A stretch of 64,000 nucleotides of DNA from Vibrio sp. JPW-9-11-11 (GCF_013369335.1 NZ_SZQJ01000007.1:124001-188000), one strand, 5' to 3'. Shown: positions 22,387 through 31,792, counted from the stretch's first letter. Numbers and translations are program-made. The notes: a model not told the origin generated them from the letters alone.

Positions 22387-22504
22387 GCGCGATCACAGAA
22401 TTGCTGCAAAGCAAAGGTTGAATGGTGAAGGATTGTCCAAAATGCTGCGCATAGTTAGATAATTCGAACACTTTGCAATGGAAAGCAGACTTCCGTTTTC
22501 GCTT

Positions 22505-23368
22505 TTATTCCAGGTTTTCCAACCCCCACTTATACAGAGCATTCTTCTTCAAGTTGTAGATTTCAGCCGTCATAGCCGCCGCTTTCTTCAGCGGGAGTTC
22601 TTTGACTAAAATAGCCAGTGTGCGCTTTACTTCTTCAGGGATTGCGCCCTGTTCTGAAGATCGGTAACCGTGGATCAACAACGCCATTTCGCCGCGCTGT
22701 TGGTTTGAGTCTGACTTCACCCACTCCACCAACTCACCTAAAGGCAACCCTTGGATCGTTTCGAACGTTTTGGTCAGCTCGCGCGCCAGCACAACTTCTC
22801 TATCAGGGCCCAAAACTTCGAGCATATCGTCGAGTGAGTCCAGAATACGGTGTGGGGATTCATAGAAAATACAAGTACGTTCGGCTTTGGCGATCTCCAA
22901 AAACTTGTCTTTACGGCCCTTGCTCTTCGCTGGCAAAAAACCTTCAAAACTGAACCTATCCGATGGTAATCCAGACGCACTCAGGGCCGTAATAACCGCG
23001 CAAGCGCCAGGAAGTGGCACAACTTTAACGCCTGCCTGACGACATTGTGTAACTAGATGGTATCCTGGGTCACTGATCAGTGGGGTACCGGCATCAGAAA
23101 CGAGTGCAATTGCGTGCCCCGCCAACAATTTATCGACTAACACTTGCGCTTTCTGCTGTTCATTATGATCATGGAGGGCGAAAGTTTTGGTTTGGATATT
23201 GAAGTGTGACAACAATTTACCGGTATGGCGGGTATCTTCTGCAGCGATCAGATCGACGTTGTTAAGCACCTCGATTGCTCGCTGAGTTATATCACCCAAG
23301 TTCCCAATGGGAGTGGGTACGATATAAAGAGTCGGAACCTCATTTGGTAAGGTTTTATTATCTGTCAT
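22505..23368 (-). CDS. rsmI: 16S rRNA (cytidine1402-2'-O)-methyltransferase RsmI
   Basis: RsmI adds the 2'-O-methyl group to the same nucleotide, C1402, that RsmH modifies on N4. The 287-residue protein has the tetrapyrrole-methylase-like fold with [14 protein letters not shown] near the N-terminus, [23 protein letters not shown] and [17 protein letters not shown]. RsmH and RsmI genes are separated only by rnpB here. It diverges from lpoA with a 62-base shared upstream region. Confidence 0.97.
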   Translation of the reverse strand: MTDNKTLPNEVPTLYIVPTPIGNLGDITQRAIEVLNNVDLIAAEDTRHTGKLLSHFNIQTKTFALHDHNEQQKAQVLVDKLLAGHAIALVSDAGTPLISDPGYHLVTQCRQAGVKVVPLPGACAVITALSASGLPSDRFSFEGFLPAKSKGRKDKFLEIAKAERTCIFYESPHRILDSLDDMLEVLGPDREVVLARELTKTFETIQGLPLGELVEWVKSDSNQQRGEMALLIHGYRSSEQGAIPEEVKRTLAILVKELPLKKAAAMTAEIYNLKKNALYKWGLENLE

Positions 23369-23430
23369 TTGTTTACCATCACTTCAACGATTAATATAGA
23401 CACAATTTTATACGGATTTGATAAGAACTC

Positions 23431-25242
23431 ATGGCTAACAATAACCACAAGCGTCGCATTGTAACACGCTTACTGACTCCTGTAGCACTCGCTGTCACTC
23501 TGGCGGCCTGTTCTTCTGCACCTAAGACGCCACAAAGTGTTGATATTACCTTAGATCCTAACCAGCCGATTCAAACTTACTTGATGCGCGCTGACAGCAG
23601 CCAAGGAGCATTGCAAAACGACTGGCTAATTATGGCGCTGAAAGCGTCGATAGAGGCAGGGGATGGCTCTCAAGCGCAGCTACTGATCAAGCGCCTGGCT
23701 CGTCAATCATTGAGCGAAATGCAACAAGCTGAATGGCAACTAGCACGTGCCGAGCTGCTGGTCGCGCAAGAAGAGTACACACAAGCGCTCGAGTCCCTCA
23801 GTTTTAAACCAAACTGGCAACTCGCTGATGAACAGTGGCTAAGCTACCATCAAATACGTAGCTCTTTGTTTAATCAGCAGAATGACTTGTTCAATGTGGC
23901 ACGTGAAACCTCTCTCGCTAGCCGTTATCAGGCAGAAGCTGACCAAGCGTTGGCTTCCGATCTCATTTGGAAAAACCTCAACCAATACCCAGCACTCGAC
24001 TTACAGCAGTATCAAGCGCAAGAAACCAATCGTCGCTTTTACGCTTGGCTTGAACTCGCCGCCACCAGCAAAGAATTGGCCAGTAATCTGCCAGAGCTAA
24101 AAACGTCACTAGAAGAGTGGCTGGAAAGTAATCCAACTCATCCCGCAGCAGTTTACACCCCACAAGCGATCCTCGATATTCTCGCTTTGGAGATCACCAA
24201 ACCCGTCAATACTGCGCTATTACTGCCATTAAGCGGCAAGTTTGCCAAACAAGCTAAACTGATTCGTGACGGGTTCATCGTAGAAATGATGAATGACCAG
24301 ACGCGAAACCAAGATGCAACACTGACGGTCATCGACACCAATACCATTTCGATAGAAGAGCTAGAAGCCAAACTCGTCGAAAAGCAGATCGACTCAATTG
24401 TTGGGCCATTGCTTAAGGAAAACATTGAAAAGCTCCAAGCGGCGCAAACCAGCTTTAGCCAACCTCTCCCCACCCTTGCGCTCAACATTCCGGAAGACAT
24501 TCAAGCCGGCAATAACACTTGCTATTTAGCGCTCTCTCCAGAGCAGGAAGTGGCCCAAGCGGCGAAACACCTCGCTAAGCAAGGCTATCAATATCCCTTG
24601 ATTTTGGCGCCACAAGGTCGACTGGGCAGTCGAGTAGTCGAAGCTTTTGAACAAGAGTGGCAGAACTACAGTGATAACCAAGTTGCCGTCAACTTATTTG
24701 GGGATAAGCGTCAGTTACAACGAGACATCAACAAAGTGTTTGGCCTGCAAAGTAGCCAACAAAATATCGCCCAAATGGAAGCACTGCTTGATATTCCACT
24801 CGAGAGTCAACCACGCAGTCGCCGCGACATTGATGCGGTTTACATCGTTGCAAAAAGCTCAGAGCTGACCCTGATCAAACCTTTTATTGAAGTCGCGATC
24901 AACCCAGATACCTTGCCACCAAAACTGTACTCAAACTCTCGCAGCAACAGCGGTCGTCAGCAATATGAGGACCTCTCTGGGGTCATGTACAGCGATATCC
25001 CCTTGCTGATCCAGCTAAACGATGCACTGCAAGCGCAAATGGACAAACTGTGGCCAAAAGACTCCAACGCAGAGAAACGTCTCCAAGCACTCGGAATGGA
25101 TGCGTACCGCTTAATGGAACACTTGCCGCAGATGAAAGTGGTCAATGGTTATAGCGTCGACGGTAATACAGGTATTCTCAGTATCGATCAAAACTGCATC
25201 GTCCAACGAGAGCTCAGTTGGGCCGAGCATAGTGCCGAATAA
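23431..25242 (+). CDS. lpoA: Outer-membrane lipoprotein LpoA, activator of PBP1A
   Basis: LpoA spans the periplasm from the outer membrane to stimulate PBP1A peptidoglycan synthesis. The 603-residue protein has a signal peptide with lipobox LAAC (lipidated Cys27, followed by Ser, so outer-membrane sorting is expected). An N-terminal TPR-like helical domain runs to about residue 240, and a C-terminal periplasmic-binding-protein-like domain begins at KPVNTALLLPLSGKFAKQAK. First gene of an apparent operon with yraN, diaA and dolP; this order is conserved in enterics. Confidence 0.96.
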   Translation: MANNNHKRRIVTRLLTPVALAVTLAACSSAPKTPQSVDITLDPNQPIQTYLMRADSSQGALQNDWLIMALKASIEAGDGSQAQLLIKRLARQSLSEMQQAEWQLARAELLVAQEEYTQALESLSFKPNWQLADEQWLSYHQIRSSLFNQQNDLFNVARETSLASRYQAEADQALASDLIWKNLNQYPALDLQQYQAQETNRRFYAWLELAATSKELASNLPELKTSLEEWLESNPTHPAAVYTPQAILDILALEITKPVNTALLLPLSGKFAKQAKLIRDGFIVEMMNDQTRNQDATLTVIDTNTISIEELEAKLVEKQIDSIVGPLLKENIEKLQAAQTSFSQPLPTLALNIPEDIQAGNNTCYLALSPEQEVAQAAKHLAKQGYQYPLILAPQGRLGSRVVEAFEQEWQNYSDNQVAVNLFGDKRQLQRDINKVFGLQSSQQNIAQMEALLDIPLESQPRSRRDIDAVYIVAKSSELTLIKPFIEVAINPDTLPPKLYSNSRSNSGRQQYEDLSGVMYSDIPLLIQLNDALQAQMDKLWPKDSNAEKRLQALGMDAYRLMEHLPQMKVVNGYSVDGNTGILSIDQNCIVQRELSWAEHSAE

Positions 25243-25597
25243 CCACCGCGCTGAAGGCGCGCACTATGAAGCCGCAGCAGAAAAGCATCTTATCAGTTGC
25301 GGCTTGTCGCCAATTGAGCGAAACTTCACGGTCAAAGGTGGAGAAATAGACCTGATAATGCGCGATGGTCACACTATTGTGTTTGTCGAGGTTCGTTACC
25401 GACATAATCGGAGTTTCGGACACGCCGCCGAAACCGTTACCCGGAACAAAATCAATAAATTGATCAAGGCAGCCAACCTGTGGCTGCTCAAACAGGGACT
25501 GTCGGTTTATTCAACAGATTTTCGCTTCGATTTAGTGGCTATTCATCAGCAGGGCGACCAAGTCGAGTGGATAAAAAACGCAATTACTCAAGGATAA
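25232..25597 (+). CDS. yraN: YraN family protein (UPF0102, nuclease-like fold)
   Basis: YraN proteins have a restriction-endonuclease-like fold; their cellular role is not firmly established. The 121-residue product shows the family core GGEIDLIMRDGHTIVFVEVRYR, with the acidic and basic positions typical of a PD-(D/E)xK fold. The GTG at 25232 is chosen, giving VPNNHRAEGAHYEAAAEKHL at the N-terminus and an 11-base overlap with lpoA. The frame stays open upstream for 29 codons inside lpoA, but those residues do not resemble the family. No good ribosome site is visible, so translation may be coupled to lpoA. Confidence 0.85.
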   Translation: MPNNHRAEGAHYEAAAEKHLISCGLSPIERNFTVKGGEIDLIMRDGHTIVFVEVRYRHNRSFGHAAETVTRNKINKLIKAANLWLLKQGLSVYSTDFRFDLVAIHQQGDQVEWIKNAITQG

Positions 25598-25600
25598 TCG

Positions 25601-26191
25601 ATGCTAGACAGCATTAAAGATAGTTTCACAGAAAGCATTCAAATTCAGATCGCAGCGGCAGAAGCCTTACCAGATGCGATCACACATGCCGCCCAAGCAA
25701 TGGTCGCTAGCTTGCTCAACGGCAACAAAATTCTTTGCTGCGGCAACGGTGGTTCTTCTTCAAACGCACAACAGTTTGTCTCTTGTCTTCTTAACCGTTT
25801 TGAAACTGAACGCCCTAGCTTGCCAGGAATGGCACTCACCGCCGACAACACCACACTGACGGCTGTCGCCAATGACTACCATTATCAAGAAATCTTCTCC
25901 AAGCAAGTACGAGCTTTCGGTCAAGCAGGAGATATTCTTTTAGCGATTTCGACCAGTGGCAACAGTAAAAATATCATCAAAGCGATGGAAGCCGCCGTGA
26001 CCCGCGACATGACAATCATTGCCTTAACTGGCAAAGACGGCGGTGAAATGGCCGGGCTGCTCGGAGAACACGATGTTGAAATTCGTATACCTTCTCACAG
26101 AACCGCAAGAATTCACGAGGTGCATATGGTGACGCTGCACTGCTTATGCGACCTTATCGACCAAGTCCTATTCCCTGCACACGAAGAGTAA
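25601..26191 (+). CDS. diaA: DnaA initiator-associating protein DiaA (SIS domain)
   Basis: DiaA is a homotetrameric SIS-domain protein that binds DnaA and promotes timely assembly at oriC. The 196-residue protein has the phosphosugar-isomerase-like segments [22 protein letters not shown] and [18 protein letters not shown]. It is closely related to GmhA but keeps the operon context lpoA-yraN-diaA-dolP, which favours DiaA. It begins 3 bases after yraN, with AAGGA inside the yraN end. Confidence 0.93.
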   Translation: MLDSIKDSFTESIQIQIAAAEALPDAITHAAQAMVASLLNGNKILCCGNGGSSSNAQQFVSCLLNRFETERPSLPGMALTADNTTLTAVANDYHYQEIFSKQVRAFGQAGDILLAISTSGNSKNIIKAMEAAVTRDMTIIALTGKDGGEMAGLLGEHDVEIRIPSHRTARIHEVHMVTLHCLCDLIDQVLFPAHEE

Positions 26192-26194
26192 GCC

Positions 26195-26761
26195 ATGCAA
26201 CGATGTAAGCTAATCGCTATATTCCTTGTCACCCTCACTTTAACGGGCTGTGCGGGATTGCTTGTGGCTGGAGCGGCAACCACAGCGAACATTGTTATTG
26301 ATCCCCGCTCAACACAAGAGATTTGGAACGATAATAACATCGAATTCGAAGTCGCAGGTATCAGTAACAAAGCGCCGTTTCGTGGCAATGCACGTATCAC
26401 AGCCAGTTCATACGACGGTACTGTGGTGTTGATGGGGCAAGCCAACAGTGAAAAACTAAAGCATAAGTTTGAGAATCAAGCACGCGATATCCAAGGTGTG
26501 AAGACGATTCATAACCAACTGCGTGTTAAAGCGCCACTGTCGGTCGGTGAAATCAGCCACGACAGCTGGATCACGACAAAAGTGAAATCAGCCTTGCTGG
26601 CCGATTCTGAACTCAGCGGCGTCAAAATTAAAGTGATCACCGAAGACAAAGAGGTATTTCTGCTCGGATATGTCTCTCAGCAACACGCGGATATGGCGAC
26701 AGAGATTGCACGCAACATTTCTGGAGTCAAACAAGTCATACGTGCTTTTTACCAAGAGTAA
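26195..26761 (+). CDS. dolP: Division- and outer-membrane-associated BON lipoprotein DolP
   Basis: DolP (YraP) is an outer-membrane lipoprotein with two BON domains that supports outer-membrane integrity and localises to division sites in E. coli. The 188-residue protein has lipobox LTGC (Cys19, then Ala) and two BON domains at about 45-115 and 120-187. It starts 3 bases after the diaA stop and is the last gene before a terminator. Confidence 0.94.
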   Translation: MQRCKLIAIFLVTLTLTGCAGLLVAGAATTANIVIDPRSTQEIWNDNNIEFEVAGISNKAPFRGNARITASSYDGTVVLMGQANSEKLKHKFENQARDIQGVKTIHNQLRVKAPLSVGEISHDSWITTKVKSALLADSELSGVKIKVITEDKEVFLLGYVSQQHADMATEIARNISGVKQVIRAFYQE

Positions 26762-26778
26762 GCATAAGCAGTAGGCAA

Positions 26779-26812
26779 TAAAAAAGCAGCGATTAAACGC
26801 TGCTTTTTTTAT
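26779..26812. terminator. Bidirectional terminator between dolP and sspB
   Basis: The stem AGCAGCG / CGCTGCT is flanked by A6 and T7, so it serves the convergent dolP and sspB transcripts. The sspB stop codon (26809-26811) lies inside its T-run, leaving sspB almost no 3' untranslated sequence before the stem. Confidence 0.9.
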
Positions 26813-27288
26813 TTTACAACCCGTAGGCTCGGACGCCCTTTCGGTCTAGATGATTCGTGTTCATCAGAGTCGATGTCGACATCTTCATTTTCAGTCGCGA
26901 CAGTCAGCGGTAGTGACTCTTCACTCTCTTCGATCTCCGTCTCTAGATACTCTTCCGAGTAGGCTTCTTCTGGTTCAAACATAGTTCCTGCACCGTTTTC
27001 ACGGGCATAAATGGCTTGAACGGCGTAGAGAGGGACAATTACAGAATGAGGACGCCCACTAAAGCGAGCGTTAAAGGTGATCGCTTCGTTGCCAAGCTCT
27101 AAATTACCCACAGCTCTTGGCGCGATATTCAAGATAATTTGCCCATCCTGGACAAACTCCAGGGGAACACGTACGCCTGGCATTTCTGCCGCTACAACAA
27201 GGTGAGGGGTTAAATCGTTATCCACCAGCCACTCATAAAACGCACGAAGCATATATGGGCGGCGTGGAGTCATATTTACAATATCCAT
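26809..27288 (-). CDS. sspB: ClpXP adaptor SspB
   Basis: SspB delivers ssrA-tagged peptides and other substrates to ClpXP. The 159-residue protein has the N-terminal substrate-binding domain (about 1-110, starting near MTPRRPYMLRAFYEWLVDN), a long acidic linker rich in Glu and Asp, and the C-terminal ClpX-binding tail GRPSLRVVK. The start is 12 bases downstream of sspA, as in the conserved sspAB operon. Confidence 0.97.
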   Translation of the reverse strand: MDIVNMTPRRPYMLRAFYEWLVDNDLTPHLVVAAEMPGVRVPLEFVQDGQIILNIAPRAVGNLELGNEAITFNARFSGRPHSVIVPLYAVQAIYARENGAGTMFEPEEAYSEEYLETEIEESEESLPLTVATENEDVDIDSDEHESSRPKGRPSLRVVK

Positions 27289-27300
27289 CTTCTCGGCCGA

Positions 27301-27936
27301 TTAACGAGCCAGACGCATTTCACGTTCTGCTTCAGTCAATGAAGCCAGGAATGAATCACGCTCAAACACACGGTTCATGTAAATTTTCAGCTCTTTCGAA
27401 CCCGGGCCAACCAGTTCAATACCAAGTTGTGGTAAACGCCATAGTAACGGCGCTAAGTAGCAGTCAATCAAGCTAAACTCTTCGCTCATAAAGTACTCGT
27501 ACTCGGCGAAAACTGGGCCTAGAGTCAACAGATCGTTACGCAGTTTATTGCGCGCGGCTTCTGCTTCTTCCGCATTGCCCTTAACTACTTTTTCAGCCAA
27601 TGTGTACCAGTTTTTTTCGATACGGTAGATCATTAGACGACTATTACCACGTGCCACTGGGTAGACTGGCATCAATGGTGGATGAGGGAAACGCTCATCT
27701 AGGTATTCCATGATGATCTTTGAATCGTAAAGCGCTAGTTCACGGTCAACTAAAGTTGGCACGGTTTTGTATGGGTTAAGTTCAATCAATTCTGCCGGCA
27801 GATTTGCCTCATCGACAAGCTCAACTTCAACACTTACACCTTTCTCTGCTAGAACAATACGTACCTGATGGCTATACATATCAGATGCACTTGAGAATAG
27901 AGTCATCACAGAACGTTTATTGGCAGCTACAGCCAT
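27301..27936 (-). CDS. sspA: Stringent starvation protein SspA
   Basis: SspA is a GST-fold protein that binds RNA polymerase with sigma-70 and alters transcription during starvation and stress; it lacks GST activity in studied homologues. The 211-residue product has an N-terminal thioredoxin-like domain (SVMTLFSSASDMYSHQVRIV) and a helical C-terminal domain. The start at 27936 follows GGAGG by 6 bases; an in-frame GTG five codons earlier overlaps that ribosome site. Confidence 0.96.
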   Translation of the reverse strand: MAVAANKRSVMTLFSSASDMYSHQVRIVLAEKGVSVEVELVDEANLPAELIELNPYKTVPTLVDRELALYDSKIIMEYLDERFPHPPLMPVYPVARGNSRLMIYRIEKNWYTLAEKVVKGNAEEAEAARNKLRNDLLTLGPVFAEYEYFMSEEFSLIDCYLAPLLWRLPQLGIELVGPGSKELKIYMNRVFERDSFLASLTEAEREMRLAR

Positions 27937-27957
27937 GGAGCCCTCCAGCACACTTAC

Positions 27958-27993
27958 AAATATAAAAACAATGGAGGCTAAGCCTCCATTGTT
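27958..27993 (-). terminator. Terminator of petABC
   Basis: A perfect 13-bp inverted repeat (AACAATGGAGGCT / AGCCTCCATTGTT) around a single A is followed on the minus strand by TTTTTATATTT. It lies about 40 bases past the petC stop and 30 bases before sspA. Confidence 0.88.
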
Positions 27994-28033
27994 AAGTTCA
28001 AAAATTGGGAATTAGCACGGTATATTAGCACAA

Positions 28034-28771
28034 TTAGTGCACATCGCGCCAATACTCTTTCTTCAGCAGAACCACGACGATAGTGAAGATCACCAAGAAA
28101 GCCATCACCCACCAACCTAGGGCATGACGCTCTAGTTTCACGGGATCGCCAGAATATTCAAGGAAGTTAACCAGATCACGTACAGCGTTATCGTACTCTT
28201 CGCTGTTCAACTCACCCGTTCCATCGGTCTCTACCCCAACCACTTTCGTTACTTCTTCACCATCAATAACATGCGTTTCGTAGACAGGAGTAGGAATACC
28301 TTGTAGCTCTTCGAGCACATGTGGCATACCAACACTTGGGAAAACAATGTTGTTCACACCAAATGGACGACTCGGGTCTGAATAGAAAGAGCGTAAGTAG
28401 GTGTACAACCAATCCGTACCACGTACTCGCGCAACCAAAGTAAGATCAGGTGGTGGAGCGCCAAACCACTTAGCTGCGGATTCATCTGGAATAGCGTTTT
28501 CCATTAGATCGCCCACTTTCGCATTTGGGTCGAAAATCAGGTTCTCTTTCAGTAGGTCTGTCGGAATACCGATATCACGAGCCACACGCTCATAACGTTG
28601 GTATTGCGCGGAATGACAACCGAAACAGTAGTTCATGAACAACTTGGCACCATTTTGCAATGAGGCTTGGTCGGTCAAGTCGTTGTTTGCTTTATCAAGC
28701 GGTACGTTAGCACCCGCTGCCATCGCCAATGAAGGCAGCATTGCAAATAAAATTACAATCCATTTTTTCAT
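28034..28771 (-). CDS. petC: Cytochrome c1 of the bc1 complex
   Basis: Cytochrome c1 passes electrons from the Rieske protein to soluble or membrane cytochrome c. The 245-residue protein has a signal peptide (first 19 residues, ending AMA), the haem motif CFGCH (Cys49, Cys52, His53) and a C-terminal membrane anchor (about 221-240) near WWVMAFLVIFTIVVVLL. It overlaps petB by 4 bases. Presence of a bc1 complex distinguishes this organism from E. coli and fits Vibrio. Confidence 0.97.
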   Translation of the reverse strand: MKKWIVILFAMLPSLAMAAGANVPLDKANNDLTDQASLQNGAKLFMNYCFGCHSAQYQRYERVARDIGIPTDLLKENLIFDPNAKVGDLMENAIPDESAAKWFGAPPPDLTLVARVRGTDWLYTYLRSFYSDPSRPFGVNNIVFPSVGMPHVLEELQGIPTPVYETHVIDGEEVTKVVGVETDGTGELNSEEYDNAVRDLVNFLEYSGDPVKLERHALGWWVMAFLVIFTIVVVLLKKEYWRDVH

Positions 28772-30033
28772 TTGAATGTCACCCTTTCTGGTAGTGGCTT
28801 AGTCGCTTCGTTCTTACTGTAGAAGTACAGCAGCACGAAGAACATGAAGTAAGCTAAGCTGAAGATCTGAGCTAGCAGCGTGTAAGTTGGTGTTGCTGGA
28901 AGCGCACCAAGAATCCCTAACGCGATAAAGCTGATCGTGAACTGGATGATATTAAACAAATGGAACTTACTGCGGTAACGGTAAGAGCGCACACGACAAC
29001 GGTCTAGCCAAGGCAGTACAAATAGCACCGCAATCGACGCGCCCATCGCGATAACACCTAATAACTTATCAGGAACCGCACGCAGAATCGCGTAGAACGG
29101 CGTGAAGTACCACACTGGAGCGATGTGCTCAGGTGTTTTGAGTGGGTTAGCCGCTTCAAAGTTAGGTGGCTCAAGGAAGTAACCGCCCATTTCTGGGTTA
29201 AAGAACAGCACGTAGCAGAACAGGAATAGGAAGCCAGCGACACCGACCATGTCCTTCACAGTCCCATACGGGTGGAAAGGAATTGAATCGATGATATCGT
29301 ACTTCTTAGTGTAGTAGTCGTGGAACTTGAACTGAGTCTTGTAATCGTCGCCCATCGAACCTTTGGGTAGTTTGGTTTCGATACCGTCTGGGTTGTTTGA
29401 ACCCACTTCGTGCAGTGCTAGGACATGAAGAACGATTAGCAGCAACAGAACGATAGGCAGCGCAATTACGTGCAGTGCGAAGAAACGGTTCAGCGTCGCA
29501 CCAGAGATAACGTAGTCACCACGAATCCATAGTGTTAAATCATCACCGATAACTGGGATCGCACCGAATAGAGAGATAATTACCTGAGCCCCCCAGTAAG
29601 ACATCTGCCCCCAAGGTAGCAGATAACCCATGAACGCTTCTGCCATCAACACAAGGAAGATAAGCATACCGAAGATCCACAGTAGCTCACGAGGCTTCTG
29701 GTATGAACCGTAGATGAGACCACGGAACATGTGCAGGTAAACCACGACGAAGAAGGCCGATGCGCCGGTGGAGTGCATGTAACGCAGTAACCAACCATAC
29801 TCAACATCACGCATGATGTATTCGATAGAAGCAAACGCACCATCACCAGAAGGTACATAGTTCATTGTTAACCAAATCCCCGTTAGGATTTGGTTTACCA
29901 ATACAAGCATCGCTAATGAGCCAAATAGATACCAGAAGTTAAAGTTCTTCGGCATCGGGTACTCAGAAAGGTGCTTCTTGTACGCATTCATTGCGGGTAT
30001 GCGTTTTTCTACCCAATCAAGTAGAGCTTGCAT
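28768..30033 (-). CDS. petB: Cytochrome b of the bc1 complex
   Basis: This 421-residue polytopic subunit holds the two b haems and both quinone sites. Visible motifs include the haem-binding His pairs in RYMHSTGASAFFVVVYLHMF and FFALHVIALPIVLLLLIVLH, and the PVWYFTPFYAILRAVPDKLLG segment; the PEWY loop of the Qo site reads PVWY here, a variant also known in some Proteobacteria. It overlaps petA by one base and petC by four. Confidence 0.97.
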   Translation of the reverse strand: MQALLDWVEKRIPAMNAYKKHLSEYPMPKNFNFWYLFGSLAMLVLVNQILTGIWLTMNYVPSGDGAFASIEYIMRDVEYGWLLRYMHSTGASAFFVVVYLHMFRGLIYGSYQKPRELLWIFGMLIFLVLMAEAFMGYLLPWGQMSYWGAQVIISLFGAIPVIGDDLTLWIRGDYVISGATLNRFFALHVIALPIVLLLLIVLHVLALHEVGSNNPDGIETKLPKGSMGDDYKTQFKFHDYYTKKYDIIDSIPFHPYGTVKDMVGVAGFLFLFCYVLFFNPEMGGYFLEPPNFEAANPLKTPEHIAPVWYFTPFYAILRAVPDKLLGVIAMGASIAVLFVLPWLDRCRVRSYRYRSKFHLFNIIQFTISFIALGILGALPATPTYTLLAQIFSLAYFMFFVLLYFYSKNEATKPLPERVTFK

Positions 30034-30626
30034 TATGCCTCCCCTTCTTCGTCAATACCGACAAGAATTCTAGTATCGCTAAGATACATGTGCTTAGGAA
30101 CAACTAGGTTTAATGGCGCAGGAACGCCTTGGAAAACACGTCCAGCCATATCGAACTTTGAGCCATGACATGGACAGAAGAAACCGGATTTCACACCCTG
30201 AACTTGTTCGCTAAAACTGTCAGGTAAATAAGTCGGTGAACAACCAAGGTGTGTACAGATACCAACAGCAACAAAATACTCTGGCTTAATTGAGCGATAA
30301 GCGTTCTGAGCATAAGTCGGTTGCTGTTCTTCACCTGAAGATGGATCACGTAACTGACCGTCAAGTTCTTTTAGCGTGTCAACTACTGACTGTGCACGAC
30401 GAACCACCCATACAGGCTTACCTCGCCACTCGACACGTACCATTTGCCCTTCTTCAAGTTTACCGATGTCAACTTCAACAGGGGCACCCGCCGCTTTGGC
30501 TTTTTCACTTGGGTTCCAAGATTTGATAAAAGGAACGGCGACAGCAGCTGCCCCTAAACCACCCACAACAGCTGTTGTAGCAGTTAAGAAACGTCTGCGA
30601 CCGTTATTTAAAGGCGCATTGCTCAT
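30033..30626 (-). CDS. petA: Rieske iron-sulfur protein of the bc1 complex
   Basis: The Rieske subunit takes the first electron from quinol. The 197-residue protein has a twin-arginine-like uncleaved N-terminal anchor (GRRRFLTATTAVVGG and a hydrophobic stretch to about 33). The cluster motifs are CTHLGC (ligands Cys124, His126; disulfide Cys129) and CPCHGS (ligands Cys151, His154; disulfide Cys153). It is the first gene of the petABC operon, behind a strong promoter. Confidence 0.98.
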   Translation of the reverse strand: MSNAPLNNGRRRFLTATTAVVGGLGAAAVAVPFIKSWNPSEKAKAAGAPVEVDIGKLEEGQMVRVEWRGKPVWVVRRAQSVVDTLKELDGQLRDPSSGEEQQPTYAQNAYRSIKPEYFVAVGICTHLGCSPTYLPDSFSEQVQGVKSGFFCPCHGSKFDMAGRVFQGVPAPLNLVVPKHMYLSDTRILVGIDEEGEA

Positions 30627-30724
30627 CCAAACATTCTCCCATTTGCTCCTTGTGGATTGTTGTTATTCCGCTTAAAGAGCATGGCTAACAAAATACGAAT
30701 TTAGTTGTATTTATTTGATGGCAA

Positions 30725-30753
30725 ATGATAAATAAAACCCTACTTTTTGACAA
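30725..30753 (-). promoter_or_regulatory. Promoter of petABC
   Basis: On the minus strand -35 TTGTCA (30748-30753) and -10 TATCAT (30725-30730) are exactly 17 bases apart, each one mismatch from consensus. The predicted start is near 30718, about 92 bases before petA. Confidence 0.75.
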
Positions 30754-30873
30754 GATAAAGCTACCTTTTTGTAACATTTGTGAGGGGAATCGCCTATGAG
30801 GTCACAAAAGCGGTATAACTGCGATAAAACAATCAGTAAGTACGGGTGAGATAGGATTTTTTTAGAAGTGAAA

Positions 30874-30904
30874 AACAAAAAAGCCTGGCAATATGCCAGG
30901 CTTT
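30874..30904 (-). terminator. Terminator of rplM-rpsI
   Basis: A 9-bp GC-rich stem (AGCCTGGCA / TGCCAGGCT) is followed on the minus strand by TTTTTTG. It lies about 55 bases past the rpsI stop, after two further hairpins. Confidence 0.9.
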
Positions 30905-30955
30905 TGACGCCACATTCCAATACGAATATTGGAAGCGAATCTTTTCGAAAAAAGA

Positions 30956-31348
30956 TTAACGCTTTGAGAACTGTGGACGACGACGTGCTTTACGTAGACC
31001 AACTTTCTTACGTTCAACGCAACGAGCGTCACGAGTAACGTAACCAGCTGCACGTAGAGTAGGACGTAGAGACTCATCGTATTCCATTAGAGCGCGAGTG
31101 ATACCGTGACGGATAGCACCTGCTTGACCTGAAATACCGCCACCTTTAACAGTAACGTATAGGTCTAGTTTCTCAGTTAGTTCAACTAGCTCTAGAGGCT
31201 GTTTAACAACCATGCGAGAAGTTGGACGACCGAAGTACTCATCAAGGCTACGCTTGTTGATTACGATGTTGCCGCTGCCTGGTTTGATGAAAACACGTGC
31301 AGCTGAGCTTTTGCGACGGCCAGTGCCGTAGTATTGATTCTCTGCCAT
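30956..31348 (-). CDS. rpsI: 30S ribosomal protein S9
   Basis: S9 (130 residues, the standard length) sits in the 30S head and its C-terminal tail reaches the P-site tRNA. The sequence starts [19 protein letters not shown] and ends with the conserved basic tail ...[14 protein letters not shown]. It follows rplM by 15 bases in the conserved L13-S9 operon. Confidence 0.99.
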   Translation of the reverse strand: MAENQYYGTGRRKSSAARVFIKPGSGNIVINKRSLDEYFGRPTSRMVVKQPLELVELTEKLDLYVTVKGGGISGQAGAIRHGITRALMEYDESLRPTLRAAGYVTRDARCVERKKVGLRKARRRPQFSKR

Positions 31349-31363
31349 TTTCGAAATCCCCGA

Positions 31364-31792
31364 TTAGATGTCTAGTACTTGTGGTTGTTGAGCAACATGG
31401 TTGTGCTCAGCGCCAGCGTAAACTTTTAGCTTACGGTACATAGCACGGCCTAGAGGACCACGTGGAAGCATACCTTTAACCGCTAGTTCAAGCGCCATTT
31501 CAGGCTTACGATCGATCAACTTTTCAAAAGTGATTGATTTTAGGCCGCCAGGGAACTCAGAGTGACGGTAGTACACTTTGTTTTTAGCTTTGTTGCCTGT
31601 TACAGCAACTTTCTCAGCATTGATAACGATGATGTAATCACCTGTGTCAACGTGAGGAGTGTATTCAGCTTTGTGTTTGCCACGTAGGCGAGATGCAATT
31701 TCACTTGCTAGACGGCCAAGAGTTTTACCTTCAGCGTCTACAACGTACCAGTCGCGTTTTACAGTTTCTGGTTTAGCAACGAAAGTTTTCAT
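31364..31792 (-). CDS. rplM: 50S ribosomal protein L13
   Basis: L13 (142 residues) is an early-assembly 50S protein. Conserved segments include [31 protein letters not shown] and the [19 protein letters not shown] block. In E. coli L13 represses its own operon through the mRNA leader; the leader here is long and structured. Confidence 0.99.
   Translation of the reverse strand: MKTFVAKPETVKRDWYVVDAEGKTLGRLASEIASRLRGKHKAEYTPHVDTGDYIIVINAEKVAVTGNKAKNKVYYRHSEFPGGLKSITFEKLIDRKPEMALELAVKGMLPRGPLGRAMYRKLKVYAGAEHNHVAQQPQVLDI

Larger units (their letters stand above)
30627..30955. promoter_or_regulatory. petA-rpsI intergenic region
   Basis: This 329-base stretch between rpsI (upstream transcript) and petA holds no gene. 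Read on the minus strand it contains two hairpins just after the rpsI stop, the rpsI terminator, and then the petA promoter with a leader of about 90 bases. CACAAGGAG about 17 bases before the petA ATG and GGGAGA nearer to it are possible ribosome sites. Confidence 0.6.
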
